NCBI GenBank assembly: GCA_050179685.1
Contig: JBFXEW010000015.1
Coordinates: 53,993-117,992 of the forward strand
Direction: 5' to 3'
Source: GWE2-40-63 sp050179685
Lineage (GTDB): Bacteria > Bacteroidota > Bacteroidia > Bacteroidales > SZUA-534
DNA length: 64,000 nt
How positions within the stretch are numbered: the stretch's first letter is position 1; each line of letters opens with the position of its first letter. A program made the translations under genes and the position numbers. The notes below the pieces were generated by a model, which ran no database searches, was not told the DNA's origin, and saw nothing but the letters and a program-made list of their open reading frames with translations. Positions 34,399 to 44,448 of the stretch are shown one piece after another.

Positions 34399-36972
34399 AT
34401 GTTAACTGAAGAAATTACCGTAAAAACAGAGAAAAAGATGAAGACTTACTCTTACGAAGAAGCCGTAAAAGCATCGTTGGAGTATTTTAAAGGAGATGAA
34501 CTGGCCGCTACCGTATGGGTGAACAAGTATGCGTTGAAAGATTCACAAGGCAACTTGTATGAACTTACTCCCGACGATATGCACCGACGATTGGCCAGCG
34601 AGATTCATCGAATTGAAGGTCGTTATGAGAATCCAATGACTGAGGACGAAATTTTTGCACTCTTAAAAGACTTTAAATACATTATTCCTCAGGGTGGGCC
34701 AATGACCGGAATTGGTAACGATTTTCAGGTAGCTTCCCTTTCAAACTGTTTTGTAGTAGGTCGTAAGAATCCGGCCGATTCTTATGGTGGAATCATGATG
34801 ATTGATCAGGAACAGGTTCAGTTAATGAAACGCCGTGGAGGTGTTGGACACGATCTTTCGCACATTCGCCCAAAGGGAAGCCCGGTAAAAAACTCGGCAC
34901 TTACAAGCACCGGATTGGTTCCATTTATGGAACGTTATTCCAATTCAACCCGCGAAGTGGCTCAGGATGGTCGCCGTGGAGCGTTGATGCTTTCGGTTTC
35001 AATTAAACATCCCGATGCAGAAGCTTTTATTGATGCAAAACTGGAATCGGGTAAAGTTACCGGAGCCAATGTGTCGGTAAAAATTGACGACGATTTTATG
35101 CGCTCAGTTGTCGAAAAAGTTCCTTACAAACAACAATATCCGGTTGAATCGAAAGAGCCTACTTTTGTAAAAGAAATTGATGCTCAGGCGCTTTGGACAA
35201 AAATTGTGCACAATGCCTGGAAATCGGCCGAACCCGGAATCCTTTTCTGGGACACGGTGATTAACGAAAGTATTCCCGATTGCTATGCCGATTTGGGTTA
35301 TAAAACGGTGTCGACCAATCCTTGCGGTGAAATTCCTCTTTGTCCCTACGATAGCTGCCGTTTGTTGGCTGTGAATCTTTACAGTTATGTTGAAAATCCA
35401 TTTACCGATAAGGCCGTTTTCAATTTTGATAAATTCAAAAAGCACGTAGCTCATGCGCAACGTTTTATGGATGACATTATCGATCTGGAGTTGGAAAAAA
35501 TTGATGCCATTATCAATAAAATAAAAAACGACCCCGAAGAGCCCGAAGTAAAACGTATTGAAGTAAAACTTTGGGAAAATATTAAGCAAAAAGCCAACGA
35601 GGGTCGCCGTACCGGTGTTGGAATCACTGGCGAAGGCGATATGTTAGCTGCTTTAGGATTCCGCTATGGTACTCCCGATGCTACCGACTTTGCAGTAGAA
35701 GTGCAAAAAACCCTGGCTCTGGCAGCTTACCGTTCGTCAACGGAGATGGCTAAAGAGCGTGGTGCTTTTACCATTTTCGATGCCAATCGCGAGAAAAACA
35801 ACCCGATGATTCAGCGTATCAAAGAAGCCGATCCGCAGCTTTTTGAAGATATGATGACTTACGGACGTCGTAATATTGCTTTATTAACCATTGCACCAAC
35901 CGGAACCACAAGTTTAATGACCCAAACCACTTCGGGAATTGAGCCAGTGTTCCTGCCTGTTTACAAACGCCGCCGTAAGGTGAATCCCAACGACAAGAAT
36001 GTGAACGTTACTTTTGTTGATGAGGTTGGCGACAGTTGGGAGGAATTTTATGTATTCCATCATCACTTTTTAACCTGGTTAAAGGTTAATGGACACAATG
36101 TGGATAATATTAAGAGTTTGAGCGAAACCGAAATTGATGCATTGGTTGCGCAGTCGCCTTATTATAAAGCTACATCGAACGATGTGGACTGGAACCAAAA
36201 AGTGAAAATGCAGGGTAAGATTCAAAAATGGGTCGATCATTCCATCAGCGTTACCATAAACTTACCCGAAGATGCCACCGAAGATTTGGTGGGCGAGCTT
36301 TATGTTGAAGCCTGGAAAAGCGGTTGTAAAGGTGTAACCGTTTATCGCGATGGTTCGCGTTCCGGAGTTTTGGTATCGAACAAAAAGGAAGAAAAAAACG
36401 ACGATGAAGTTAAATCGATGGGTGAACTGAAAAGACCTAAGGTTTTGGAGGCCGACATTCAGCGCTTTAACAATAACAATGAAAAATGGATTGCCTTTGT
36501 TGGATTGTTCGATGGTTTGCCTTATGAAATATTTACCGGTTTGGCCGAAGACGATGTGCTGCCCATTCCAAAGGCTGTAGAGCATGGAAAAATAATTAAA
36601 AACAAAGACGAAGAAGGAAATACCCGCTACGATTTTCAATACGAAAACAAATACGGATACAAAACCACGGTTGAAGGATTGTCGCACAAATTTGATCCCG
36701 AATTTTGGAATTATGCCAAATTAATTTCAGGTGTATTACGCTACGGAATGCCCATTCCCCAGGTAATAAACCTGGTCGATTCGCTGGTGCTTGATTCCGA
36801 AACCATTAACACCTGGAAAAATGGCGTGGCACGTGCGCTAAAAAAATACATAAAAGACGGAACCAAAGCTAAGGAAGGAACCGTTTGCCCGGAATGTAAT
36901 GAAGAAAACACCATAGTTTATCAAGATGGTTGCTTAACCTGCTCAAGTTGTGGATACTCAAAATGCGGGTAG
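34399..36972 (+). CDS. nrdJ: Adenosylcobalamin-dependent (class II) ribonucleotide reductase
   Basis: A class II ribonucleoside-diphosphate reductase that makes dNTPs with B12 and works with or without oxygen. The 857-aa protein shows SLSNCFVVG, an RRGGVGHDLSHIRP loop, the active-site NPCGEIPLCPYDSCR with Cys309, and IAPTGTTSLM. A C-terminal zinc-ribbon-like tail carries CPECNEEN and CSSCGYSKCG, whose cysteines probably also shuttle reducing power. There is no small-subunit gene beside it, as expected. ATG at 34399 is used; ATG at 34438 is an alternative that removes 13 poorly conserved residues. No cobalamin riboswitch was seen upstream. A strong terminator follows. Confidence 0.95.
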   Translation: MLTEEITVKTEKKMKTYSYEEAVKASLEYFKGDELAATVWVNKYALKDSQGNLYELTPDDMHRRLASEIHRIEGRYENPMTEDEIFALLKDFKYIIPQGGPMTGIGNDFQVASLSNCFVVGRKNPADSYGGIMMIDQEQVQLMKRRGGVGHDLSHIRPKGSPVKNSALTSTGLVPFMERYSNSTREVAQDGRRGALMLSVSIKHPDAEAFIDAKLESGKVTGANVSVKIDDDFMRSVVEKVPYKQQYPVESKEPTFVKEIDAQALWTKIVHNAWKSAEPGILFWDTVINESIPDCYADLGYKTVSTNPCGEIPLCPYDSCRLLAVNLYSYVENPFTDKAVFNFDKFKKHVAHAQRFMDDIIDLELEKIDAIINKIKNDPEEPEVKRIEVKLWENIKQKANEGRRTGVGITGEGDMLAALGFRYGTPDATDFAVEVQKTLALAAYRSSTEMAKERGAFTIFDANREKNNPMIQRIKEADPQLFEDMMTYGRRNIALLTIAPTGTTSLMTQTTSGIEPVFLPVYKRRRKVNPNDKNVNVTFVDEVGDSWEEFYVFHHHFLTWLKVNGHNVDNIKSLSETEIDALVAQSPYYKATSNDVDWNQKVKMQGKIQKWVDHSISVTINLPEDATEDLVGELYVEAWKSGCKGVTVYRDGSRSGVLVSNKKEEKNDDEVKSMGELKRPKVLEADIQRFNNNNEKWIAFVGLFDGLPYEIFTGLAEDDVLPIPKAVEHGKIIKNKDEEGNTRYDFQYENKYGYKTTVEGLSHKFDPEFWNYAKLISGVLRYGMPIPQVINLVDSLVLDSETINTWKNGVARALKKYIKDGTKAKEGTVCPECNEENTIVYQDGCLTCSSCGYSKCG

Positions 36973-36996
36973 GTTGCCAACTATTTACATCGCAAT

Positions 36997-37027
36997 AAAA
37001 AAGGGGGAGTGCTAGCCCCCTTTTTTT
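36997..37027 (+). terminator. Strong intrinsic terminator after nrdJ
   Basis: AAGGGGG and CCCCCTT flank the loop AGTGCTAG and are followed by a T-run to 37027. The T-run borders the -7 box of the next gene. Confidence 0.85.
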
Positions 37028-37028
37028 A

Positions 37029-37036
37029 TATATTTG
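37029..37036 (+). promoter_or_regulatory. -7 element of plsC promoter
   Basis: TATATTTG matches TAnnTTTG exactly, 18 nt before the ATG at 37055. It starts immediately after the nrdJ terminator T-run. This excludes the upstream TTG at 37034 as the start codon. Confidence 0.6.
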
Positions 37037-37054
37037 CGTCCAAAATTTACAACA

Positions 37055-37789
37055 ATGCGAAAGATTATTGCCTATCCTTTAACACTGATTCATTACACTT
37101 TAGCAGCTTTGTTTTTAGGTGTTTTTCATCCCATACAGGTTGTTACTTTCAATTTATTTGGTTATAAAGCGCATAAAAAAGTGGTCGATGTATTGAATTT
37201 TTTCTTAGTACAAAACTTATATACCCTGCTTTGCCGGCCTGTTTTCAAAGGTTTTGACCAATTGCCGGTTGATGTTCCGCTGATAGTTGTTGCCAATCAT
37301 CAGAGTATGTACGACATTTCGCCTGTAATCTGGGGTTTCAGAAAGCATCATGTTAAATTTATAGCCAAAAAAGAATTGGGGAAAAACCTGCCCAGTGTTT
37401 CGTACAATCTGCACAAAGGGGGTTCGGTACTTATTGATCGTGAAAGTGGCTCGCAAGCCATAAAAGAGATTTTAAAACTGGGAAAGCGCATGGGCAGCGA
37501 CAATTGGTCGGCATGTATTTTTCCTGAGGGAACCCGCAGTAAAACCGGACAATTGCGAACTTTTCAGCCAGCAGGGTTTAAGACCTTATTAAAGGCAGCA
37601 CCAAATGCATTGATTGTTCCTTTTGTTATCGATGGAAATTACAAATTGCATCCATGGGGCTATTTTCCCCTGAATTTTGGAATCCGCTTAAATTATACCG
37701 CGCTAAGCCCAATTAATCGTACCGATTTTGCCGATGAGGAGCTTCTCGATAGGGTTAAAAACCTGATAATGGAGGAAATTAAAGCGTAA
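37055..37789 (+). CDS. plsC: 1-acyl-sn-glycerol-3-phosphate acyltransferase
   Basis: PlsC acylates lysophosphatidic acid to phosphatidic acid at the inner membrane. From ATG 37055 the protein is 244 aa. It has a hydrophobic N-terminus (PLTLIHYTLAALFLGVFHP), the HX4D motif VANHQSMYD (His82, Asp87), an FPEGTRS motif at about residue 155, and a conserved VPFVIDGNY strand. Its 3' end overlaps the convergent DsrE-like gene by 11 bp. It is apparently monocistronic, starting just after the nrdJ terminator. Confidence 0.93.
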   Translation: MRKIIAYPLTLIHYTLAALFLGVFHPIQVVTFNLFGYKAHKKVVDVLNFFLVQNLYTLLCRPVFKGFDQLPVDVPLIVVANHQSMYDISPVIWGFRKHHVKFIAKKELGKNLPSVSYNLHKGGSVLIDRESGSQAIKEILKLGKRMGSDNWSACIFPEGTRSKTGQLRTFQPAGFKTLLKAAPNALIVPFVIDGNYKLHPWGYFPLNFGIRLNYTALSPINRTDFADEELLDRVKNLIMEEIKA

Positions 37790-38120
37790 TTATTTTTTCG
37801 GCTTTTTGCTGTAAAGCAATAATATCCATCATGCTTCCGGGAATACCTGCAGGCAGGGGCAATGAAATCTGATAGTGGTCGATGCAGGTTTTACAGGCAA
37901 TTAATTGAACTCCGGCATCGGCAAGTTTTTTAAGCAAATCAACCACGGGCGAGTTTTGTGACAGCAGTTTTACTCCGCTGTTGTAAAATACCACAAATTG
38001 CGGATACTGCTCATCGTTAAGAATCAGGTTAAAATAGTTGTTTATCAGTTTTAAACTTAGCGATTCATCGCCCTGACCCATACCAAAGTTATTTATCTGG
38101 AGTAAAGTGTTGGTTATCAT
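37779..38120 (-). CDS. DsrE/YedF-like family protein
   Basis: A 113-aa protein with a DsrE/F-like fold, resembling the C-terminal half of YedF ('selenium metabolism protein'). Visible features are LLQINNFGMGQGDESLSLKL, a central FVVFYNSGVKLLSQNSPVV, and a CKTC pair in QLIACKTCIDHYQIS. The N-terminal SirA/TusA-like domain of full YedF is lacking. Such proteins are linked to sulfur or selenium relay but the role is unproven. ATG at 38120 is chosen because it gives the conserved N-terminus; an 18-residue extension upstream looks random. Its 3' end overlaps plsC. Confidence 0.75.
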   Translation of the reverse strand: MITNTLLQINNFGMGQGDESLSLKLINNYFNLILNDEQYPQFVVFYNSGVKLLSQNSPVVDLLKKLADAGVQLIACKTCIDHYQISLPLPAGIPGSMMDIIALQQKAEKIITL

Positions 38121-38209
38121 GATGTAAATTTGTGTAATTGTCGATTTGCGCAAAGATAGTGATTTAGCCGCCAAACTTTTTTGTAGATTTAAACTTTAAT
38201 TGGAGTAAA

Positions 38210-38953
38210 ATGAAGTATAGCTATATTGAATGCACACAAAAAGACAAAGTTTTGCTGGTTCGCTTGAACCGTCCTGAAAAACTCAATGCCATCAATTTTT
38301 CGATGGTTCAGGAATTAAATCATTTATTGACTACCCTGGATACGGAAATGCTGAATGCGCTTTTTATTGCCGGAAACGAAAAAGCCTTTAGTGCAGGTGG
38401 CGATTTAAGCCAAATGAAAACCCTTTCAAAAGCCGACGCCGAAAAGCAAAGTAAATACCTGCACAGCACTTTTCAAATGTTACAAATCCTGCCCATACCA
38501 ACCGTGGCATTTATTAGCGGAATTTGTCTGGGCGGAGGACTGGAACTTGCCATGCATTGTGATATTCGCATTGCTAGTGAAAATGCTCAATTGGGTTTTC
38601 CTGAACTGAAGTATGGAATTATTCCCGGTGCAGGAGGAACCGTTTTACTTCCGGAACAAATGGGCTATCATCAGGCGGCTTACTATTTGTTAACCGGCGA
38701 TACCATTCCGGTAGAAACAGCGCAACAGCAGGGATTAATTCAGCAGCTTATTCCCAATTCTAATTTGGATGCCAGAATGGAGCAGCTCTTGTTGCTTATG
38801 AACGCTTTGAACACTCAGGCAATTAAGGCCGCCAAAACCATGTTGCAGCTAAATCGACAAACCGATATAAATTCACGGTATAGGGACGAAGCCCGATTTT
38901 TTGCCGAATTATTGGAGGCCAATATTCAAAAAGGAGTAGGCGAACGATTTTGA
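38210..38953 (+). CDS. Enoyl-CoA hydratase/isomerase family protein
   Basis: A 247-aa crotonase-superfamily enzyme. The oxyanion-hole segments are FSAGGDLSQM and GICLGGGLELAMHCD. Both glutamates typical of hydratases are present, in GGLELAM and in FPELKYGIIPGAGGT, so a hydration/dehydration reaction on an acyl-CoA is plausible. The natural substrate cannot be predicted: no beta-oxidation or amino-acid degradation genes lie beside it. It is followed by a bidirectional terminator shared with gpmI. Confidence 0.9.
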   Translation: MKYSYIECTQKDKVLLVRLNRPEKLNAINFSMVQELNHLLTTLDTEMLNALFIAGNEKAFSAGGDLSQMKTLSKADAEKQSKYLHSTFQMLQILPIPTVAFISGICLGGGLELAMHCDIRIASENAQLGFPELKYGIIPGAGGTVLLPEQMGYHQAAYYLLTGDTIPVETAQQQGLIQQLIPNSNLDARMEQLLLLMNALNTQAIKAAKTMLQLNRQTDINSRYRDEARFFAELLEANIQKGVGERF

Positions 38954-38971
38954 ACTTTTGTTTGTAACGAA

Positions 38972-39017
38972 AAAACCGCAAAAACAAAAGAGTCAAGCCC
39001 TTTGTCTTTGCGGTTTT
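38972..39017. terminator. Bidirectional terminator between enoyl-CoA hydratase gene and gpmI
   Basis: AAAACCGCAAA (38972-38982) pairs with TTTGCGGTTTT (39007-39017). Both sides carry A- or T-runs suitable for termination in either direction, between two convergent genes. Confidence 0.85.
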
Positions 39018-39035
39018 ATTTTTATAGAGAATATG

Positions 39036-40559
39036 TTATTTTACCAGTACTTTTCCGTTCATTTCTTTGGGAATTTCAACACCCATTAAATGTAAAATAG
39101 TCGGGGCTACATCAGCCAGTATGCCATTTTCGACTGATTTCACAGTATCTGAAACCACCACAATGGGTACCGGGTTTAGCGAGTGCGCTGTATTTGGCGA
39201 GCCATCTTCGTTTACTGCATTGTCGGCATTTCCGTGGTCGGCAATAATTACTACTTCATAGCCATTTTTTCGTGCTGCGGCTACAACTTCGCCCACACAT
39301 TCGTCTACAGCTTTTATAGCTTTGGTTATTGCTTCATAAACTCCCGTATGTCCAACCATATCGCCGTTGGCGAAATTTAAGGCAACAAAATCAACTTCCC
39401 CTTTATTCAGTTCGGCCACAATGGCGTCTTTAACCTGGTAGGCACTCATTTCAGGCTGTAAATCGTAGGTAGCTACTTTGGGTGAATTTACCAGAATGCG
39501 TTTTTCGCCGGGGAATTCATCTTCACGTCCACCATTCATAAAAAAAGTTACGTGTGCATATTTTTCAGTTTCTGCAATGCGAATTTGTTTCAGTCCGGCT
39601 TTTGAAACCACTTCACCAATGGTATTTTGCACATTGTCTTTGGTAAATGCAACCTTAATTCCTTTAAAATTTTCATCGTAAGTAGTCATGGTCACATAAT
39701 GCAGCTGAAGGGTTTTCATTCCAAATTCAGGCATGTCTTTTTGCGAAAGTACCGTAGTTATCTGACGCAAGCGATCGGTGCGGAAGTTGAAACAGAACAA
39801 TACATCACCTTCTTGTATGGTTCCAACCGGCTGTTTATTGTCATCAACCAGAACCACAGGTCTGATAAACTCGTCGGTTACTCCGGCTGCATAAGAATCT
39901 TCAATGGCTTTTAACACATCGGTATGGGGAGTTCCTTTTCCGTTAACCATTAAATCGTAACCTTCTTTTATCCGTTCCCAGCGTTTATCGCGATCCATGG
40001 TATAATAGCGGCCAATTAACGAAGCTATTTTTACCTTACTTCCTTTAATGTGATCAACCACGGTTTTCATAAAGCCTAAACCGCTTTTTGGGTCGGTGTC
40101 GCGTCCGTCGGTTAGTGCGTGAATAAAAACTTTGTCGAGATTGTACTGCGCCGTTAAATCGCATAAGGCCAATAAATGATGGCTCATGGCATGAACGCCA
40201 CCAGGACCAATCAGTCCTAAAAAGTGAACTGCTTTATTGTTGTTTTTAGCGTAATTAAACGCCTCAATAATGGTTTCATTCTTTTCGATCGATTTATCGC
40301 GAATAGCCAGGTTGATTCGAACCAAATCCTGATATACCACACGACCGGCTCCAATATTTAAGTGGCCTACTTCGGAATTCCCCATCTGGCCATCGGGTAA
40401 ACCAACGTTTTCGCCACTGGTCAGCAATTGGGCGTTCGGATAGGTTTTGGTCAATTGCTCCACGTTAGGAGCTCCGGCGGTGGTAATTACATCGCTTTTA
40501 CTTTTATTTCCGATTCCCCAACCATCGAGAATCATTAATAATGCTTTTTTAGTTCCCAT
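39036..40559 (-). CDS. gpmI: 2,3-bisphosphoglycerate-independent phosphoglycerate mutase
   Basis: iPGM interconverts 3- and 2-phosphoglycerate in glycolysis using two Mn ions and a phosphoserine intermediate. The 507-aa protein opens with LLMILDGWGIG (metal-binding Asp12). It contains MGNSEVGHLNIGAG with nucleophile Ser62, HALTDGRDTDP, and VIIADHGNADNA near the C-terminus. The length is standard. A promoter is visible at 40607-40638 and a terminator after the stop, so it is a single-gene unit. Confidence 0.98.
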   Translation of the reverse strand: MGTKKALLMILDGWGIGNKSKSDVITTAGAPNVEQLTKTYPNAQLLTSGENVGLPDGQMGNSEVGHLNIGAGRVVYQDLVRINLAIRDKSIEKNETIIEAFNYAKNNNKAVHFLGLIGPGGVHAMSHHLLALCDLTAQYNLDKVFIHALTDGRDTDPKSGLGFMKTVVDHIKGSKVKIASLIGRYYTMDRDKRWERIKEGYDLMVNGKGTPHTDVLKAIEDSYAAGVTDEFIRPVVLVDDNKQPVGTIQEGDVLFCFNFRTDRLRQITTVLSQKDMPEFGMKTLQLHYVTMTTYDENFKGIKVAFTKDNVQNTIGEVVSKAGLKQIRIAETEKYAHVTFFMNGGREDEFPGEKRILVNSPKVATYDLQPEMSAYQVKDAIVAELNKGEVDFVALNFANGDMVGHTGVYEAITKAIKAVDECVGEVVAAARKNGYEVVIIADHGNADNAVNEDGSPNTAHSLNPVPIVVVSDTVKSVENGILADVAPTILHLMGVEIPKEMNGKVLVK

Positions 40560-40606
40560 AATTGTTTTTTTATGATGCTAATGTCTGTTTATTTTTTTGA
40601 GTGGTG

Positions 40607-40638
40607 CAAAAATAGTCGATTTTTCTCCCCTTAACCAA
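40607..40638 (-). promoter_or_regulatory. Promoter of gpmI
   Basis: On the minus strand TTG (40638-40636), a 21-nt spacer and TATTTTTG (40614-40607) match the Bacteroidota consensus, 48 nt before the ATG. The rest of the 373-bp gap 40560-40932 shows nothing else clear beyond a weak TATATTCG at 40910-40917 that could serve the next gene. Confidence 0.6.
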
Positions 40639-40932
40639 TTTTGTTGGGAGTGTTTTGAAGAATTGCACAATATTTTCAATGTATTAACATTACAAGACCG
40701 CTATGGTTTAATCTGTCTGGCTAAAATTAAGCAAACGATTGAGTGATTGAAGCTTTGAAACAGCTGATTTATTACGTTATTTTGTTTCATTTATGAAATC
40801 TTCTATAATAATGAACTTATATTTCGTTATATACTAAACAGGTTATGTATTTTGATTTACTAAAGGCAAAAATGTGAAGGAATAAATTCAGGTTTCATAA
40901 AGAATGATTATATTCGTGCAAATACCCCAATA

Positions 40933-43900
40933 ATGAGGAATCTTCTGTTAGTTTGCATAACGATTCTTGGATTGAATGCCTTTGGTTACGAGGCGGGGAA
41001 ATTCTTTATCCGGAATTTTACCAGCAAAGATTATCGCGGACATACGCAAAACTGGGTGGTTGAGCAGGATAGCAACGGAGTGATGTATTTTGGAAATCAG
41101 GCAGGTATTCTAAGCTTTGACGGTTATTTTTGGCGCACCATTCCAATCAGCAATCATTCTACTGTGCGTTCCTTAACCATTGACGATAAGGGTCGGATTT
41201 TTGCCGGGGCAGTTGGCGATTTTGGATACCTGGAGCCCAATGCCAATGGAAAAATGATGTACCACAGCCTGGTTCCGCTGCTCGATTCTTCATTACGCGA
41301 TTTTGGAAATGTATGGAATTGCACCGCACTGGGTGACCAGGTTTTTTTTCTTACCGATAATTGGCTTTACATCTACAGCAACACCGGATTTTCGGTTATT
41401 AAAACCCGGGGCGATTATTTTTATGCTTTGTATGTGGCAGAAAACGAATTGTATGTGCACGATTACGGAGTGGGTCTGTTAAAGTATGCCAACGATTCTT
41501 TATCGCTTGTTCCCGGAGGAAAGCATCTGGATGTACATTCGGTACATGCCGTTTTACCTTACGATAAAGAGCATTTGTTAATAGGTGTGCGTAATGTGGG
41601 GTTTATTCTGCTGAATAAACGCACCGGAAGTTTGTCTCTTTTAAACCAGCAACTTACCGAATTTATTGCCCATGCCGAATTGTATCATGCCATTGTTCTT
41701 GACAGTTCACGCTTTGCTATAGCTACCATCCGCAAAGGAATTGTAATTATCGACCGCGATGGTAATATCCTGAATCAAATTAACAAAAGCAGCGGCTTGC
41801 AGGATGAAACCGTTTATTTTCTGAAAAAAACCGGAGGAGTGCTTTGGGCAGCACTCGAAAAAGGTATTTCGAATATTGAATGGCGTACACCCATCCGATA
41901 CTGGGATGAATCGAGCGGATTACAAGGCTCAATTACCGATATGGTGCGCTTTAATAATCAAATGATAGTTTCTACCGGCTCTGGAGTTTTCCAATTGATT
42001 GAAAAACCGAATGGTGAAACATCCTATTTTATGTCGATGGCCGATGTGGCCGATCAAGCCTGGGACTTACAAACGTTTAAAATACCCGATAGATCCGATT
42101 CCATTTTATTGGTGGGCATAGGAAAAGGCTTATGGAAAATTACAAGAAATAAAACCGAACGTATATTTCGTGGTGAAGGAGTTTATAAAATTCTTCCTTC
42201 ATCGGTTAATCCCGAACGAATATACCTGGGAATGGTTTCCGGCTTGGGTTATATAAATTACAATACCCGCTTAAGAAAATTTTCTGACGTACACATGGTG
42301 GCAGAATTTACCAACGAAGTGCGCGACATTTTTGAAAATCCCGATGGAAGTCTTTGGATTAGTCTAGCCTATAAAGGAGCAGCGTTTATTGATAGGAATA
42401 AACTTTCAACAAATTCAGATGCAGTTACTTTATACGGTGCCGAACAAGGTTTGCAGGTAAAGCGCGAATTGTTGCTGTTTAAGTGTCAAAATAAACTTTG
42501 TTTTTCGTGCGAGCAGGGCGTGTTCAATTTCGATTCGGTGAATAAACGGTTTATTGCCGACAGTTTGTTTGCTGCTTCCTTTAAAATTGAACCCGGACGC
42601 ACCACCAATTACATCACCGATAATAAAGGAACACATTGGATTAACGGGCGGTACCGTTTTGTAAGTAAAGATTCTGTGTTAATTGAGGATTCAGACCTGC
42701 TAAAGCGCTTGCCCGATTTTAATACCGAGTTTCAGTACATCGATTTTGATCGCTCGCTGTGGATAGGAACTTCAGAAGGGATTTACCGGGTAAAATCCAA
42801 CGAAAAACCAGAGGCTGAATCAATGTTTAAGGTTTTATTGCGGAGCGTTTACAGTAAAAGCGATTCGCTATTATACTGGGGAAACAGCACGTTAAAAACA
42901 ACGCCTAAACTGGAGCATAAAAATAATTTTATTGGTTTTGTTTATTCTGCCGGATTTTTTGAAAAGCCCGAAGCAATTCAATATAGTTATTTGCTCGAAG
43001 GCTATGATACCCAATGGTCTGAGTGGTCGGGCATCAATCAGAAAGAGTTTACCAATCTTTTTGAACGTACTTATGTTTTTCGGATAAAAGCAAAAAATTA
43101 TCTGGGAATTGAAAGCTATGAAGCGGTATTTTCATTTACCATTAAACCACCCTGGTACCGAACCTGGCTGGCTTATGCTTTATATGCGGTTGGAGTAATA
43201 CTAATTGTTACCGCAATTGTTCTTTACCGCACCCGAAAACTCCGGCACGATAAAATTAGGCTGGAATCGGTAATCCGGGAACGGACAATGGAAATTATAC
43301 GCCAGAAAGATGAGATTGAGGCATCGGCAAACAGCCTGGCTGAGGCCAATCGCGAATTGCAGAAATTGTCGTTGATTGCACAAAAAACCGATAATGCGGT
43401 TTCAGTTTTCGATGCCAGGGGAAATATTGAATGGGTGAACGAAGGTTTTACTCATCTGTTTGGTTACACCCTGGAACAGTTTATTAATGAAAAGGGAAGA
43501 AATCTGGTTCAATCAAGTAGTAATCTTCAAATTGCCGATGCTTTAAAAAACTGTATTGAGCGAAAGGAATCGATAATTTATCAATATTTTACTTTAACCC
43601 GAAGTCAGCAAGGGGTTTGGGCGCAAACCACCTTAACTCCCATTTTGGACGAAGCCGGAAATATTACCCGTATTATTGCTATTGATAGCGATATTACTAA
43701 AATTAAAGATGCTGAACAGGAAATTGAGCATCAACGCGATGAGTTGAAAAAGGCCAACGACACCAAAGACAAATTCTTTTCAATTATTGCTCACGACTTA
43801 CGCGGACCGCTTTCAACGGTTTTTACCCTTTTAAATATTTTGCATACCGATTTAGATTTATTCGGTAAAGAGCAATTAAAAACCCTGATAGGTCAAATGA

Positions 43901-44448
43901 AAGATGCTACCGGAAAGACTTTTAATCTTACGGAAAATTTGCTGGATTGGGCAAACCTGAGGCGCGACACCATTCCCTATCGGCCCAAAACTATTTCCAT
44001 TTCCGAAGTTGTTGACGAAAACCTCGAACTGTTTCAATCGCAGGCATCAAAAAAACAAATTCATCTTGAAAATGAGTTGCCTAAAGAAGTAGAAGTTTTT
44101 GCTGATGAAGAAATGATAAAAACCATAATCCGGAATTTATTGGGTAATGCCATAAAGTTTACCAGTGCCGGAGGACAAATTCGGTTTAAAGCTTCTGAAA
44201 CCACCGACAAGTGGTGTATTCATGTTATTGATACCGGTACCGGAATGGATAAAGATGAAATCGACAAATTATTCCGAATCGATATTCAGCACTCAACTCC
44301 CGGAACATTACAGGAAAAAGGAAGTGGTTTGGGCCTTATTCTGATAAAAGAATTTTTGGATAAAAACAAAGGCGAAATTCGCGTGGAGAGCGTCCACGGA
44401 AAAGGTTCCACCTTTAGTATTTGTCTGCCAAAAACAAAAGCCGATTAA
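40933..44448 (+). CDS. Propeller/Y_Y_Y sensor histidine kinase with PAS domain
   Basis: A 1171-aa membrane histidine kinase. A signal peptide leads into a periplasmic two-component-regulator-type beta-propeller (about 25-640; repeats such as GVMYFGNQAGILSFDG and GRIFAGAVGDFGYL). A Y_Y_Y domain spans about 656-742 (YSYLLEGYDTQWSEWSG) and a membrane helix about 744-766. A PAS domain (about 815-925) is followed by HisKA with His954 in SIIAHDLRGPLS, and an intact HATPase with NLLGNAIKFT, DTGTGMD and GSGLGLILIKEF. It resembles Bacteroides hybrid sensors but lacks receiver and AraC-type output domains. No response regulator is adjacent. The 3' end overlaps a convergent gene by 4 bp. Confidence 0.9.
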   Translation: MRNLLLVCITILGLNAFGYEAGKFFIRNFTSKDYRGHTQNWVVEQDSNGVMYFGNQAGILSFDGYFWRTIPISNHSTVRSLTIDDKGRIFAGAVGDFGYLEPNANGKMMYHSLVPLLDSSLRDFGNVWNCTALGDQVFFLTDNWLYIYSNTGFSVIKTRGDYFYALYVAENELYVHDYGVGLLKYANDSLSLVPGGKHLDVHSVHAVLPYDKEHLLIGVRNVGFILLNKRTGSLSLLNQQLTEFIAHAELYHAIVLDSSRFAIATIRKGIVIIDRDGNILNQINKSSGLQDETVYFLKKTGGVLWAALEKGISNIEWRTPIRYWDESSGLQGSITDMVRFNNQMIVSTGSGVFQLIEKPNGETSYFMSMADVADQAWDLQTFKIPDRSDSILLVGIGKGLWKITRNKTERIFRGEGVYKILPSSVNPERIYLGMVSGLGYINYNTRLRKFSDVHMVAEFTNEVRDIFENPDGSLWISLAYKGAAFIDRNKLSTNSDAVTLYGAEQGLQVKRELLLFKCQNKLCFSCEQGVFNFDSVNKRFIADSLFAASFKIEPGRTTNYITDNKGTHWINGRYRFVSKDSVLIEDSDLLKRLPDFNTEFQYIDFDRSLWIGTSEGIYRVKSNEKPEAESMFKVLLRSVYSKSDSLLYWGNSTLKTTPKLEHKNNFIGFVYSAGFFEKPEAIQYSYLLEGYDTQWSEWSGINQKEFTNLFERTYVFRIKAKNYLGIESYEAVFSFTIKPPWYRTWLAYALYAVGVILIVTAIVLYRTRKLRHDKIRLESVIRERTMEIIRQKDEIEASANSLAEANRELQKLSLIAQKTDNAVSVFDARGNIEWVNEGFTHLFGYTLEQFINEKGRNLVQSSSNLQIADALKNCIERKESIIYQYFTLTRSQQGVWAQTTLTPILDEAGNITRIIAIDSDITKIKDAEQEIEHQRDELKKANDTKDKFFSIIAHDLRGPLSTVFTLLNILHTDLDLFGKEQLKTLIGQMKDATGKTFNLTENLLDWANLRRDTIPYRPKTISISEVVDENLELFQSQASKKQIHLENELPKEVEVFADEEMIKTIIRNLLGNAIKFTSAGGQIRFKASETTDKWCIHVIDTGTGMDKDEIDKLFRIDIQHSTPGTLQEKGSGLGLILIKEFLDKNKGEIRVESVHGKGSTFSICLPKTKAD

